From the NCBI RefSeq assembly GCF_000661915.1, contig NZ_CP007509.1:2121001-2185000 (forward strand): DNA of 64,000 bases, written 5' to 3'. Positions 18,001 to 26,277 of the stretch are shown piece after piece; positions within the stretch are counted from its first letter, which is position 1; each line of letters begins with the position of its first letter. The translations under genes and the position numbers were made by a program. The notes below the pieces were generated by a model. It was not told where the DNA came from. It was given only the letters and a program-made list of their open reading frames with translations, and made no database searches. The DNA is from Stutzerimonas decontaminans (lineage in GTDB: Bacteria; Pseudomonadota; Gammaproteobacteria; Pseudomonadales; Pseudomonadaceae).

Positions 18001-18345
18001 ACTGGTGGCATCGAGTTCGCGCACCGCATGGGCGGGCAGTAATGCTTGCTCCCGGCAAGGTGCCTCGTTGAGGCCGCGGACAAGCCGATCTACCGCCGCG
18101 CGGCAATGTTCGGTGATGCGCCAGAGGCGGTCGCGGCACGGGGATCCTGCCTCGGGCGGTGAGTATCCGGCGACCCTGGCCAGAAATACCGACAGTGATT
18201 GCGGCAGCGCCTGCCCGCTCCTGGGGTCGAAGTCGGCGGCATGGCAGAACCAGTCCGACTGCTCGAGAACCTCGCTGATGGCGGCGCTGTCTTGCGCGAC
18301 GTTGCGGCGTACGGAGTCAAAGCTCGACAGGCGTTCACTGGTCAC
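15001..18345 (-). CDS. Large DUF2357-like protein with internal cold-shock-like domain
   Basis: 1114 aa from GTG 18345, overlapping the McrB-like gene by 11 bases; last gene of the operon. Residues 115-165 (FIKLSNRPGR, then SVDLPENRLFKACMVRLAQ) resemble the DUF2357 region that accompanies McrB-type GTPases. Residues 757-815 look like a cold-shock/OB fold: KNGGYFTFATTNTTQ, RVFVHQKNILDG, VGDSISFERHEQDGK. Residues 860-1050 are helical and could be a HEAT-like repeat array. I see no classic McrC nuclease motif, but the middle is unassigned. Most likely it is the partner of the preceding ATPase, binding single-stranded DNA or RNA. No enzymatic activity can be claimed. Confidence 0.75.
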   Translation of the reverse strand: MTSERLSSFDSVRRNVAQDSAAISEVLEQSDWFCHAADFDPRSGQALPQSLSVFLARVAGYSPPEAGSPCRDRLWRITEHCRAAVDRLVRGLNEAPCREQALLPAHAVRELDATSFIKLSNRPGRNLREKLAGNPYLQGVRRFQSVDLPENRLFKACMVRLAQHLELCGARHDRQDDLLVTILSWLRSGEARDIGNWENLPPNNTLLSHRDYRRVWDAWRWMQTLEDDTARDLSEVHARRQTRHRWITYSRIWSEGRHCLADMPIFFDFDTFEIRPWFNSVAMQSVPEKIKRDTRIEVRIPVCVDLATSLPRYAAGKTARYLPGSFLWQQWQGENTEVALDLFTSDAIYRHPQVTTLFPTDLFFSKAAPEHLDRAARAFTSRLHEVFRSDTLIWLVPDALSDFELDVTRRNLNARFQGAVPLPRSIAAAVQRVDYSKVNAGFPIVVIDNVGGTTCVTRLVARFDPALKDKLPETRGFYWERHPPVILSDTPAQESEPGCAITSIDDQDQWHPPAVPARPASLDTSMLKQDPRIGGFAFSIIVTDSPVSGGLHFHALQQRAGEIPLWRDQIPELTIKALKDGRQQRFQLVSRGTTVTPIRGRPVRIEVKEDFTLPAKRPFYQFPLFLGDSSEDLGYSARLDSSAFPLEESVDCALHLTFEYGADDPYQLTFIPRNGAFAHVRATWRRTRDLVVTDAPAPEYPAPMAWADLRHVPKPGSSETTDLLDWITRAIARLDQDIYIRPRARTKAVICREWRPDKNGGYFTFATTNTTQERVFVHQKNILDGHAYTDFNVGDSISFERHEQDGKCSGRRVAGEHHEEVQRLKRFDETTSKDLVTQIRKSLYYPVIQTWRDGRSIDDADCPGVFAEAARIHIDYLVSLLAEDDLPASVKNAIFVLMCCMHKDAPSTFIQHLARELEKGSFRNPQAIGFALGRLDEPWQRALFSGLMRNITESVLRIFACAIWRDRHFVEQFDSAQMTMVLTSLNVALGQINPCPRKKSAKDDRAAVNWMRATTELLELLLGVLRTREAADVRLRMLLQPHQQITKALARRVERVSELVEESTAILSCRVQINIEKPDGDHTPDLLFALRLYLTGDDGANAIHISRISDSQDE

Positions 18346-20887
18346 GGCCGGCGATTCTCCCTTTCCTGGCGTTTTCCTCCAACGCCCTGCGCAATTCGTT
18401 TCGTTTCTCAGGGGACTTCAGGTTCCAGACCCTGCGGCGCTCGTCCGGATCCGTCAGGCCTAAGTTGAACAGGGACGGCGGTTCTTCCAGGGTGTTTGAG
18501 GTCGGAATGGCGGGGTGGGCGTCGTGTTCCAGCACCGTTGGCGAATCAGATGCGTTGAGATAGTTCGCCGATTGCCAGATGAACTGGCCGTAGCCCAGCT
18601 CGCAGGCTATATCGAAGTCCTCGGTAAGGTTGAAGGGACGGCCACCGATGCCATTGATCAGTCGGTTGCGGATCTTGTCGAGGCACTCCGTCTTGCTCTT
18701 GCCGCGAGTGTCGATGCCACGCAGCTTGGGCATGACCTTCTGTACCAACTGGTCTTCGAACGCAGTATGCATCGCGTCGGCAAGTCGGGATGGGGACTTG
18801 TCATTCTTGGCCGCCCGGACCTCCGGGTAGTTGGCCATGTAGTACTCGATGGATTGCCATACCCGATGGCCAAGTGCCCGACCAGACACGGATAGTGCTT
18901 CATTCAACGCCTCGATGAAGGCCATGTACGGCTTGACTTCGTCTTCCGAGAAGCTGCTGCCTTCTGCCAGCCAGCTTTGCCAGGCGGTTTTGTGCAGCGC
19001 TGGGCCGCGATTCCGGTCATCGAGCGGCAGCAATTTCAGGCGGCGTTTCAATTCGGTCGGCCGCGGGAAATTGACGATGATGGAGCGGTCCAGAACCTTG
19101 TCGGAAAGAGACTTGGTGGTTTCATCCTGGTTCATCGTTCCAGTCCACAGCACATTCCGGCCCAGCGGCAGTTTGTAGGCTGGCATGCCTGCCCCGACCT
19201 TCACCGGCAGCCAGGGCACGTCGTTGCCCTTCCTGCCACGGCGCAGCTCGAGCTTGCTCAGGAATTCGGCAAAGTACAGCTCCGGATGGGCAAGGTTCAT
19301 TTCGTCGAGCAGGACCAGGCACATAGCCTCGGACAAGCCGGGGTAGTCCTCGCTCCAGGGCTTCTGGCTCTGCGCGAGGAAGTTCAGTACCGGTTGGGCG
19401 TCGAACTTGTTGTCGATCGAGTTGAAGAAGCCGAGCATGGACTCCTGCGAGTCCCAGTTCGGCTGGACCGACAGCGGCTCGAAGAAAATGCCGCCGAAGT
19501 GGGCGTACAGGCGGGGCAGTTCGGACTTGCCGGTGCCGGAGACGCCCGAGAGCACGGTCAGGGGCGACCACTCGGCGGTCTTGAGCGCCGTGTGGAAGGC
19601 GTTGAGGATCCGTGGGTTGAAACTTAGGCCATAGCTTCTGCACGCATTGCCGATACCCTTGAGCCAAGTCAGCTCGTCGATCTCCGCCTTCACCGGCAGC
19701 GTGGCACGATCCACGGCGAAATGCGGCCGTTCGATTTCCTTGTGCCGTGCCTCGACCTCGGCAGGGCGTTCATAGGCGGCACGGAGACGGTTGAGTTCGA
19801 CTTGTGCTTCGTTTGCTGCGCCCTCGAAGATCGAGGCCTTCTGCATCAAGGACTGGTTTTCCGCGGAGAGCTCGGAGTTCTTCCGGCGTAGCTGGCCAAC
19901 TTCCGCAACGGCGGTGTCATTGCTCGCGATCTGTCGGGCAAGTTCATCCGCCCGGGCCTTGTGGGACCTTATTTCGGTTTCGAGTTCGAGGGTTCGCTTG
20001 CGCATCTCCTCGGTGGGCCGGTTGGCGAGCTCCTCACGCAGGCGCTTCAGTTCATCGGTCTGACTGTTCAGGTCACGCAGGATCGCGGACGGGTCTTTCC
20101 CTCCGAGCTGGCGCTTCAACTGCTCGAAGACGCCCAGCAGGTCGGCCTGTATGGCAAGGGTTTCACGCAGGCGCCGGTTGTCCTCGATACAGGACTGCTT
20201 CTGCATTTCCAGTGATCTGCGCGCTTCCTCTAGGTTGCTCTCGAGCTCATCGGCGAATTGTTCACTACGCCGCCTGGATTGCTGTTCGAGCCGCTGTTCC
20301 TTGCGTTCCAGATTGCGCTCGGCGGCTTCCAGTTCCATCGCACGCCCGTGTACTTCGCTCTGCAAGGCGCATAATGCCCCCTTCTGTTTAGCCAGCTCGG
20401 ACAGTTCTGCATCCAGTCGTGCGCGAGCGTCGTCCTGTTGTTTCGTCCAGGCCTCACGCTGCCTGCTCAATTCGTCGCGGATGCGCTCGCGCTCGGCGTC
20501 GCCGGCTGCGGATACTTCTGACAGGCGCCTGGACCGGAGATTGGCAAGCTCTTCTTCCAGAGCCGATAGCTGCTGCTCCCGGATTTCTGAAATCCGGCGC
20601 TCGCCCTCGGCGCGTTTCTGGCGCAACTCCGCATTCAAGGCGGCGCGCTTCTCGTCATCGTCCGCTGCGCGTTGCTGTTCGGCGAACTTGAGCTGATCTT
20701 CGCGCCGGCTGAGTTCGGCGGCTTTTCTGGCGAGGGCCTCGCGCTCGGCAGCTATCCGCTGTTTTTCTTCCTCCACGGCGTGCTGGCCCTTGGCGATAGC
20801 CTCGAGGAGCGCGATCTCGGTGTCGCGCAGCAGTTGCGCGGCGGCATCCCGCTTTGTGACGTCTTCCCTATTGTCGGAGTGCTCCAT
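18335..20887 (-). CDS. McrB-like AAA+ NTPase with long N-terminal coiled coil
   Basis: 850 aa. Residues 35-375 are a long Glu/Arg/Lys/Ala-rich coiled coil; the AAA+ domain occupies about 400-700. Walker A is SGVSGTGKSE (447-456), Walker B is LVLLDEMNLAHPE (524-536), and WTGTMNQDET (581-590) is the MNxxD sensor signature of McrB-type GTPases. McrB proteins assemble into hexamers and drive a McrC nuclease along modified DNA. Here the N-terminal DNA-reading domain is replaced by a coiled coil, as in other McrB-related conflict systems. It starts three bases after the upstream stop and overlaps the 1114-aa gene. Nucleotide (GTP or ATP) is not predictable. Confidence 0.85.
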   Translation of the reverse strand: MEHSDNREDVTKRDAAAQLLRDTEIALLEAIAKGQHAVEEEKQRIAAEREALARKAAELSRREDQLKFAEQQRAADDDEKRAALNAELRQKRAEGERRISEIREQQLSALEEELANLRSRRLSEVSAAGDAERERIRDELSRQREAWTKQQDDARARLDAELSELAKQKGALCALQSEVHGRAMELEAAERNLERKEQRLEQQSRRRSEQFADELESNLEEARRSLEMQKQSCIEDNRRLRETLAIQADLLGVFEQLKRQLGGKDPSAILRDLNSQTDELKRLREELANRPTEEMRKRTLELETEIRSHKARADELARQIASNDTAVAEVGQLRRKNSELSAENQSLMQKASIFEGAANEAQVELNRLRAAYERPAEVEARHKEIERPHFAVDRATLPVKAEIDELTWLKGIGNACRSYGLSFNPRILNAFHTALKTAEWSPLTVLSGVSGTGKSELPRLYAHFGGIFFEPLSVQPNWDSQESMLGFFNSIDNKFDAQPVLNFLAQSQKPWSEDYPGLSEAMCLVLLDEMNLAHPELYFAEFLSKLELRRGRKGNDVPWLPVKVGAGMPAYKLPLGRNVLWTGTMNQDETTKSLSDKVLDRSIIVNFPRPTELKRRLKLLPLDDRNRGPALHKTAWQSWLAEGSSFSEDEVKPYMAFIEALNEALSVSGRALGHRVWQSIEYYMANYPEVRAAKNDKSPSRLADAMHTAFEDQLVQKVMPKLRGIDTRGKSKTECLDKIRNRLINGIGGRPFNLTEDFDIACELGYGQFIWQSANYLNASDSPTVLEHDAHPAIPTSNTLEEPPSLFNLGLTDPDERRRVWNLKSPEKRNELRRALEENARKGRIAGRDQ

Positions 20888-20890
20888 TTC

Positions 20891-22831
20891 CTAAACCTCG
20901 ATCAGTGCTTTGATAATTTTGTACGATGCCTTGCGCAGCTTCGCGACATCTGTGCTTGCTAATGGCAGTGGCTCATTACCGTGTCCGCGTCTGACGATGT
21001 TCACGGCTACATCGTCGACAAAGGACGGTTGGGTCGCCGCGAGCGACTTGAGGACCAGCTCGTCAGCCATCAGCAGGAACGCGATCATGCAGGCCCCGAG
21101 CGACTGGCCGCTGCCTTGCAGCGTCTGGCGTACAGCCGAAGCCCTGACGGTGAGCAGGCTTGGAGGCAGCCGATGGCACAAGCCGGACCCGATGGCCCTG
21201 TCTTGCGCAGCCTCGATCAGCAGTGCATCTGCCATGTCCGGTGGCAGCCAACGGTTCAGCGACAGCTCGATGACGGACTGCATTGCTGCATAGAGGTCGC
21301 GGACGAACGCCAGGGCATCGTCTCCCTCCTGGCAGGACAGGAAGACCCGTTCGGCATGGACGAGCCGCTCCTTCACGTTCGTCCCGAGGCGGTTGAATGC
21401 GCCGAAGCCGAACTCGTCCTGGATGCTCGCGCGGGCATCCAGTAAGACGTCCGCGTAGGCGTCAGGGTTGCTGCTGGCGGTCGGCTCGCGGGTGAAGGTC
21501 ACTTCCTGCAGCAAGATCTCGATGATCTCGCGCACCAGCGGTTCTGCCAGCAACTCCGATTCCGGGGCGTCGGCACTGCCTTTGCCATGTCCCTTTTCGT
21601 CACGCGCCTTCTTGATTTCGAGTAGGCGGCTGATGAGTGCAGGGTCGCGCGCAGCCAGGCGTCGCAAGGGGTGAGAACCATCGAGTTGCGCGCGAAGGAT
21701 GCTCAAGGTAAGCACCGTTTCCAGCTCTGCCTTTCCCTCCTGGAAGTCCCGCAGCTTGCCCTCCCGAACAGGCCTGAAACCGCATCCCGGTGGTAACAGC
21801 CCGACCTCGGTGGCCGCCCGACCGAGCAACTGCGCATGCTCCGCCTGCGGGGTGAATCTCAAGCGCTCGATATCACCTTCGAAGGGGCGCTTGGCACAGG
21901 CGTAGAACAATGACCACTCCACGGCGGCATAGAGCTGGGCGATCGAGCGGAACGCGGCGTTCGGCAGCAGCCGCAAGTTGCTGATGAGCTTGGGGTATCG
22001 CTGCTGGTTGGCAGGCGTGTCGAACGGTTCTTTAATACGGGGATCCTGGGATGGCGAGCGCGGCTGGCTCAGTGAGGCTTTCCACTTGCCCAGCCACTCC
22101 GTTGCGTATTCATCCTGTTCGAGCAACTGTTCGAATGCCCGTTCGAGCACCAGTGAGAACCCGTTGCCGAAGGGATCTGCGATACGGAATTCGCCGTCGC
22201 TTTTCTGAATGGCGATAGGGCAGTCCAGGTAATACCGTTCCGGCTGCTCCACGATCATGATCTTGTGCAGTGCAGGCGTTCGCTCCGCTTTCCCGAACGC
22301 CGCGGCCCTCCTTTGCATCGCTCGCGTCACCTTGATCACATCCCGCTGGGTGGGCGGCATTTGCGCGGCAGCGAGAGCGCGAATCTTGTAGGCGGCCTGC
22401 TTCTGTTCCTTCTTGCGCAACGGTTGGTGTTCCAGCAGTTGCATGAAGGGCAGGACCTGCCCGCTGACGAGCTCGCGAAACAGCAGCGCGGTCACGAATG
22501 CCGTAGCGCCGGCTTCGCTTGCAGCGTTGCTGCCGGATGCTTCAAGGACGCCGTTGAAATCGTCGATCAACCCTCTGTCCCGAAGACGCAACAGGATGCT
22601 TTTGACCAGGTCGAGCGGAATGCAGGTTTCCTCGGCCAGTGCCTGTGAGGTCATGTTTCCAAGGGCGAGCAGGCTGAGGATGACCTGCTCGAACGGGTTG
22701 AGGCTCAGGCCGTCTTCGTCAGGCTTGGGCAGGGTGATCCGGTAGGCGTCGACGGGCCAGGACAGATTGCGGCGTCGGCCGACGGTTGCCCCGAAGGGGT
22801 CCGGGGTGCCGTAATCCAGGAGCTTCAACAT
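20891..22831 (-). CDS. Unknown protein with N-terminal winged helix
   Basis: 646 aa. Residues 44-91 (LNPFEQVILSLLALGNMTS, then CIPLDLVKSILLRLRDRG) form a winged helix-turn-helix. The remainder is mixed alpha/beta, then mainly helical, with no motif I recognise; there is no nuclease or NTP-binding signature. It overlaps the helicase stop by 7 bases and lies directly before the McrB-like gene. A nucleic-acid-binding or substrate-recognition subunit of the system is the best guess, resting only on position and the winged helix. Confidence 0.7.
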   Translation of the reverse strand: MLKLLDYGTPDPFGATVGRRRNLSWPVDAYRITLPKPDEDGLSLNPFEQVILSLLALGNMTSQALAEETCIPLDLVKSILLRLRDRGLIDDFNGVLEASGSNAASEAGATAFVTALLFRELVSGQVLPFMQLLEHQPLRKKEQKQAAYKIRALAAAQMPPTQRDVIKVTRAMQRRAAAFGKAERTPALHKIMIVEQPERYYLDCPIAIQKSDGEFRIADPFGNGFSLVLERAFEQLLEQDEYATEWLGKWKASLSQPRSPSQDPRIKEPFDTPANQQRYPKLISNLRLLPNAAFRSIAQLYAAVEWSLFYACAKRPFEGDIERLRFTPQAEHAQLLGRAATEVGLLPPGCGFRPVREGKLRDFQEGKAELETVLTLSILRAQLDGSHPLRRLAARDPALISRLLEIKKARDEKGHGKGSADAPESELLAEPLVREIIEILLQEVTFTREPTASSNPDAYADVLLDARASIQDEFGFGAFNRLGTNVKERLVHAERVFLSCQEGDDALAFVRDLYAAMQSVIELSLNRWLPPDMADALLIEAAQDRAIGSGLCHRLPPSLLTVRASAVRQTLQGSGQSLGACMIAFLLMADELVLKSLAATQPSFVDDVAVNIVRRGHGNEPLPLASTDVAKLRKASYKIIKALIEV

Positions 22832-25800
22832 TCCAGCACGACTCCTTGTTCGCGGCAGAGCTTATAGAAGTCAACGAGCCCGGGAATGAACTCGGCTGCA
22901 AGGTCGCCTTCCAGCAGGCCCGGGTCGCCGACTACCACCAGCAGTTTCTTCTGGCGGCTCATCGAGACATTCAGGCGGTTGTACAGGCAAAGGTGACCGA
23001 ATAGTGATTGCGCCTGTTTCTCGCGGTCATCGGTGGCGGATTTCCACGGCTGTGGCACGGTCCTAACCGTCGACAGGAAGACCACGTCGAACTCCATGCC
23101 CTGGAACGAGTCCACCGTACCGATACGTAGTCGCTTGTCATTGTCACCGAGTGTGCCGAGCTGCTGCCTGATGTATTCGGCTTGCGCCCTGTAGAAGGAA
23201 ATCACCCCGAAGGTTAAGTCCTTGCCAGCCTCGCAATTCATCCATGCGAGTAGCTGGCGGACGATCAAAGTGGCCTCGATCTGCCGAATCCAGCTGGTTC
23301 CGCTGCGTTGGTGCTTGCCTTTCTCCACGGGTACCGCCAGCCACGCGGCGGGTTTGCCTCCGGTGTCGGGGAGGGCGTGGGCAAAATCGCTTGGAGGCCT
23401 TCCGGAGTCGAACTTCTCGGAAGGGTCGAAGCGCTCGTAGAAATTGCGGCTGATGAAGTCGCCCAGCAGCTCATGCATGCGGTATTGCCTGTCCAGTGTG
23501 ACCCGACGAGTGATTTTGTCGCCTTCCTCCAGGGTCTTCAGGCGCTCCGAGAACAGGTAGTGAAACATCGATTTTTTTAGCCAATCGGTTTCCGACGGGC
23601 CGTTTTCGCCGTCTTCCATCCGGCGTGCGACCTCGTCATCGATAATATGCGGCAACTGGCGGTGGTCGCCGACCAGGATGATGCGCCTGCCCTGTGCCAT
23701 CGGCACCATCAGGTCACGTGGCGAGACGCGTGCGGCTTCGTCGACGATCACATACTCGTACTCCAATTGCTGTTGGTTCAGGTTGGTGTCGCCCCCCCGA
23801 ATGCCCTTCTGGAATTGCATGCTTCGGTTGACGCTTTGCTGGCACGTTGCGGCGAAAGCGAAGCTGTAGTCGGATACAGCCTCCAGCATGGCGCGAGGAT
23901 TGTTGTCGAGTTGGGCGAGAAACTCGGCCAGCGCGGCGGATTTCCTGTCGCGGCCCGAGTACCCTTTGAGCTTGATCTGCTCGATTGCGAAGTTTGCCAG
24001 GGCGACGATCTCGTCATTGGTTTTTTCGATGCGAAAAACGGGAGGTGCGCTGAAGCGGGTCAGCAACTTCTTCTTCAGTGCTACCAACCGCGGCAGGAAA
24101 GACGGGAGGTCATTTTCGTTGCGCCACAGGCTGGCATCGTCCAGCAGCGCAAGGTCCTCGCTGTCCAGCACATCGGAGAGATCGGCCAGCGCGTCGGCGG
24201 CGCGTTCGGGACCGTCGTCGGCAAAGCTTTCAGGCCGGCAGCGAAGGCGACGCACCACGTCGAGCCACTGGTGGTTGGCGTCATTGAGCTTTTCTTCCAG
24301 GCACAGTTTCTTCTGCAGGTTCTCGGCTTGACGTACCCGCTCCTCGCCCAGGACCGTAATGCCGAGCGCTGCGATCCGACCTGCAAGGCGGGCGCCGAGT
24401 ACCCGTGTCGGCGTCTGGTTGTATTGCAGGTACAGGTGCCTGATTTCCGTTTCTTGCTCGATTTCGGCGATCTGTGGGTTTCGTTCACGCAATTCGGTAG
24501 CGAGTTTTCCACACCAACCATCGAGCTGTTCCTCGAAGAAGCTGGCGTTCTCCGTAGCTGCATTGGCGCGCTTGCCGAATTTTGGAACGGGGAGGCTGTT
24601 GAGCGACAGGCGTTCGATCATGTTCTCGACCGCGTCGTGCTGGAACCCTGTCAGCAGCACCTGGCCCCTTATGGTGGCGCCACGCTTGTCCGCCATTTCA
24701 TTCAAGCGCTCGAGAATGGCAGCGATGACCGTGGTCTTGCCGGTTCCGGGAGGTCCCTGGATAAGGGCAATGTCCGGCGTTTCCAAGGCACAGCTTATGG
24801 CATCTAGCTGTTTTGGCGTGGGCGTGCTCTTGAAGACCTTGTTCAGGACGAACGCCGTCAGCGGCTCCACAGGTGACGGCCTACGAGTCTGAGTAATGAC
24901 GCCTTTTTCCTCGATCAGCGGTCCGAGCTGGGGATTGGCTGCCCGGCCTTCGAGAATCAACCGGCGCGCCACCAGGCGGCGCTTGATCTGGGCAACTTCG
25001 CCTGCGAGTGAAAGGATGAGCATGCCCGACTTTTCTGGAAGCCGTTCAGTCTTCAGCTTGAGCGTGTTCGATGCCTTGTCGAACTCGATCACCTCGTAAT
25101 GCTTAGGGTTGGCTTGTGGTTCATCCTGGGGTGAAGAGGGGGGATTGTCCGCAGAGCGCTCGATGCCGCTGGCGAAGTCCTTGAAGAGCAGGGCGGGGTC
25201 AAGCAGATAGTCCGGGAGCTCCTCGACCGACCGGAGTTCGCCGACCTGGCCTTTATCCAGGGCTTTGAGGGCGGCCTCGGAGGCCTGGGCCACGCGTACG
25301 GCCACGGTTCCGTCTCTGTTCTCGACTGCGCCGGCAACGTGCAAGACCCCCACCTGACGTGCCTTCTCCAGCAGCAGTTCGCCTTCGAGGTCGCCGAACT
25401 CGTCCCATTTTCTCAAGTAACTGACGTGTGTCTGCGTCAAGGCTGTCATTTGGGCTTTGGCAAGGAGCCGGATATGTCCGGTTCTGCTCCAGTCAGCGAA
25501 GTGAAGCTTGCCTCGGACCAGGCGTAGAGCGCGGTCCGGGTGCTTGCGTGCCTTGGTCAAGCGCGTGGTGAGGAAAATCGATTTGCCCTGGGGTAACGGC
25601 GTCTCTGTCGCAACGAAGCGCAATCCATCGCCGCTGATGCAGAACGAGTTGTTGCGGGTTGGTTGCTCGCTTCGAGCTGGCTGTGTGTCGCCGGGCATTG
25701 CATCCTGGCCGGCTTGTGATTCCGGGTCTGGCGCCAGGTCGATGTCGTCCCCGCCTGCTGCCGTTTCCTCTTCCTGGACCGGGTCCAGCTTGAGGATCTC

Positions 25801-26277
25801 GTCGATGGCCGGACCTGCGGTCAGGAAGAAGAAGTCGCTGTCGCCTTGTCGAAAGCAGAAACGGCGCTCCAGCAGCTTGTAGAGTGGCTCACCCTTGAGT
25901 CCATTTCTGCGGCGCTCGAGGCCTGCCATTGCCTTCTCGGCATATTCGTCCACGCCGATTTCCAGTTCACCCATCTCCAGGCACGGGCCGGAGAAAAAGG
26001 CGATTTGAAGTTCCATGCTGCCGTCGGCAGCACGATTGGCCAGTTGCGCAAGCAGCGCGCGGCCAATGGCGAGCTCGGCGTTCAACCGCCGATTATCGAT
26101 CGCTGTGACGGTCTGCACCGCGATCATTGCGTCCTTGAGACGCAGGTCGAACTCACCGGGGCGCGAGAGATCGTACTCGATCGAGTAGACGGCCTGGTCG
26201 CGCCAGTCCTGCGTGCAGTGGTCAGCCAGTCGGACGCGGATGGAAAGAATATCGGCCGGTATGTCCTGGAATTTCAT
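22825..26277 (-). CDS. UPF1/DNA2-like superfamily 1 helicase
   Basis: 1150 aa with all SF1 helicase motifs: I QGPPGTGKTT (507-516), II VIVDEAAR (843-850), III VGDHRQLPH (869-877), IV LDRQYRMH (928-935), V TVDSFQGMEFDVVF (1054-1067), VI NVSMSRQKK (1103-1111). The DEAA box and QYRMH place it in the UPF1-like SF1B group, which moves 5' to 3' on DNA or RNA. The 480-residue N-terminal part is unassigned; the 580-800 insertion between motifs I and II is coiled. Helicases of this type occur in many phage-defence loci. Its start shares ATGA with the kinase stop, so the two are translationally coupled. Confidence 0.9.
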   Translation of the reverse strand: MKFQDIPADILSIRVRLADHCTQDWRDQAVYSIEYDLSRPGEFDLRLKDAMIAVQTVTAIDNRRLNAELAIGRALLAQLANRAADGSMELQIAFFSGPCLEMGELEIGVDEYAEKAMAGLERRRNGLKGEPLYKLLERRFCFRQGDSDFFFLTAGPAIDEILKLDPVQEEETAAGGDDIDLAPDPESQAGQDAMPGDTQPARSEQPTRNNSFCISGDGLRFVATETPLPQGKSIFLTTRLTKARKHPDRALRLVRGKLHFADWSRTGHIRLLAKAQMTALTQTHVSYLRKWDEFGDLEGELLLEKARQVGVLHVAGAVENRDGTVAVRVAQASEAALKALDKGQVGELRSVEELPDYLLDPALLFKDFASGIERSADNPPSSPQDEPQANPKHYEVIEFDKASNTLKLKTERLPEKSGMLILSLAGEVAQIKRRLVARRLILEGRAANPQLGPLIEEKGVITQTRRPSPVEPLTAFVLNKVFKSTPTPKQLDAISCALETPDIALIQGPPGTGKTTVIAAILERLNEMADKRGATIRGQVLLTGFQHDAVENMIERLSLNSLPVPKFGKRANAATENASFFEEQLDGWCGKLATELRERNPQIAEIEQETEIRHLYLQYNQTPTRVLGARLAGRIAALGITVLGEERVRQAENLQKKLCLEEKLNDANHQWLDVVRRLRCRPESFADDGPERAADALADLSDVLDSEDLALLDDASLWRNENDLPSFLPRLVALKKKLLTRFSAPPVFRIEKTNDEIVALANFAIEQIKLKGYSGRDRKSAALAEFLAQLDNNPRAMLEAVSDYSFAFAATCQQSVNRSMQFQKGIRGGDTNLNQQQLEYEYVIVDEAARVSPRDLMVPMAQGRRIILVGDHRQLPHIIDDEVARRMEDGENGPSETDWLKKSMFHYLFSERLKTLEEGDKITRRVTLDRQYRMHELLGDFISRNFYERFDPSEKFDSGRPPSDFAHALPDTGGKPAAWLAVPVEKGKHQRSGTSWIRQIEATLIVRQLLAWMNCEAGKDLTFGVISFYRAQAEYIRQQLGTLGDNDKRLRIGTVDSFQGMEFDVVFLSTVRTVPQPWKSATDDREKQAQSLFGHLCLYNRLNVSMSRQKKLLVVVGDPGLLEGDLAAEFIPGLVDFYKLCREQGVVLEC

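Noticed and set aside
22265..24807. Long plus-strand frames (e.g. 23647-24807) within the helicase region
   Set aside because: They are antisense shadows; the minus-strand frame has all SF1 helicase motifs.
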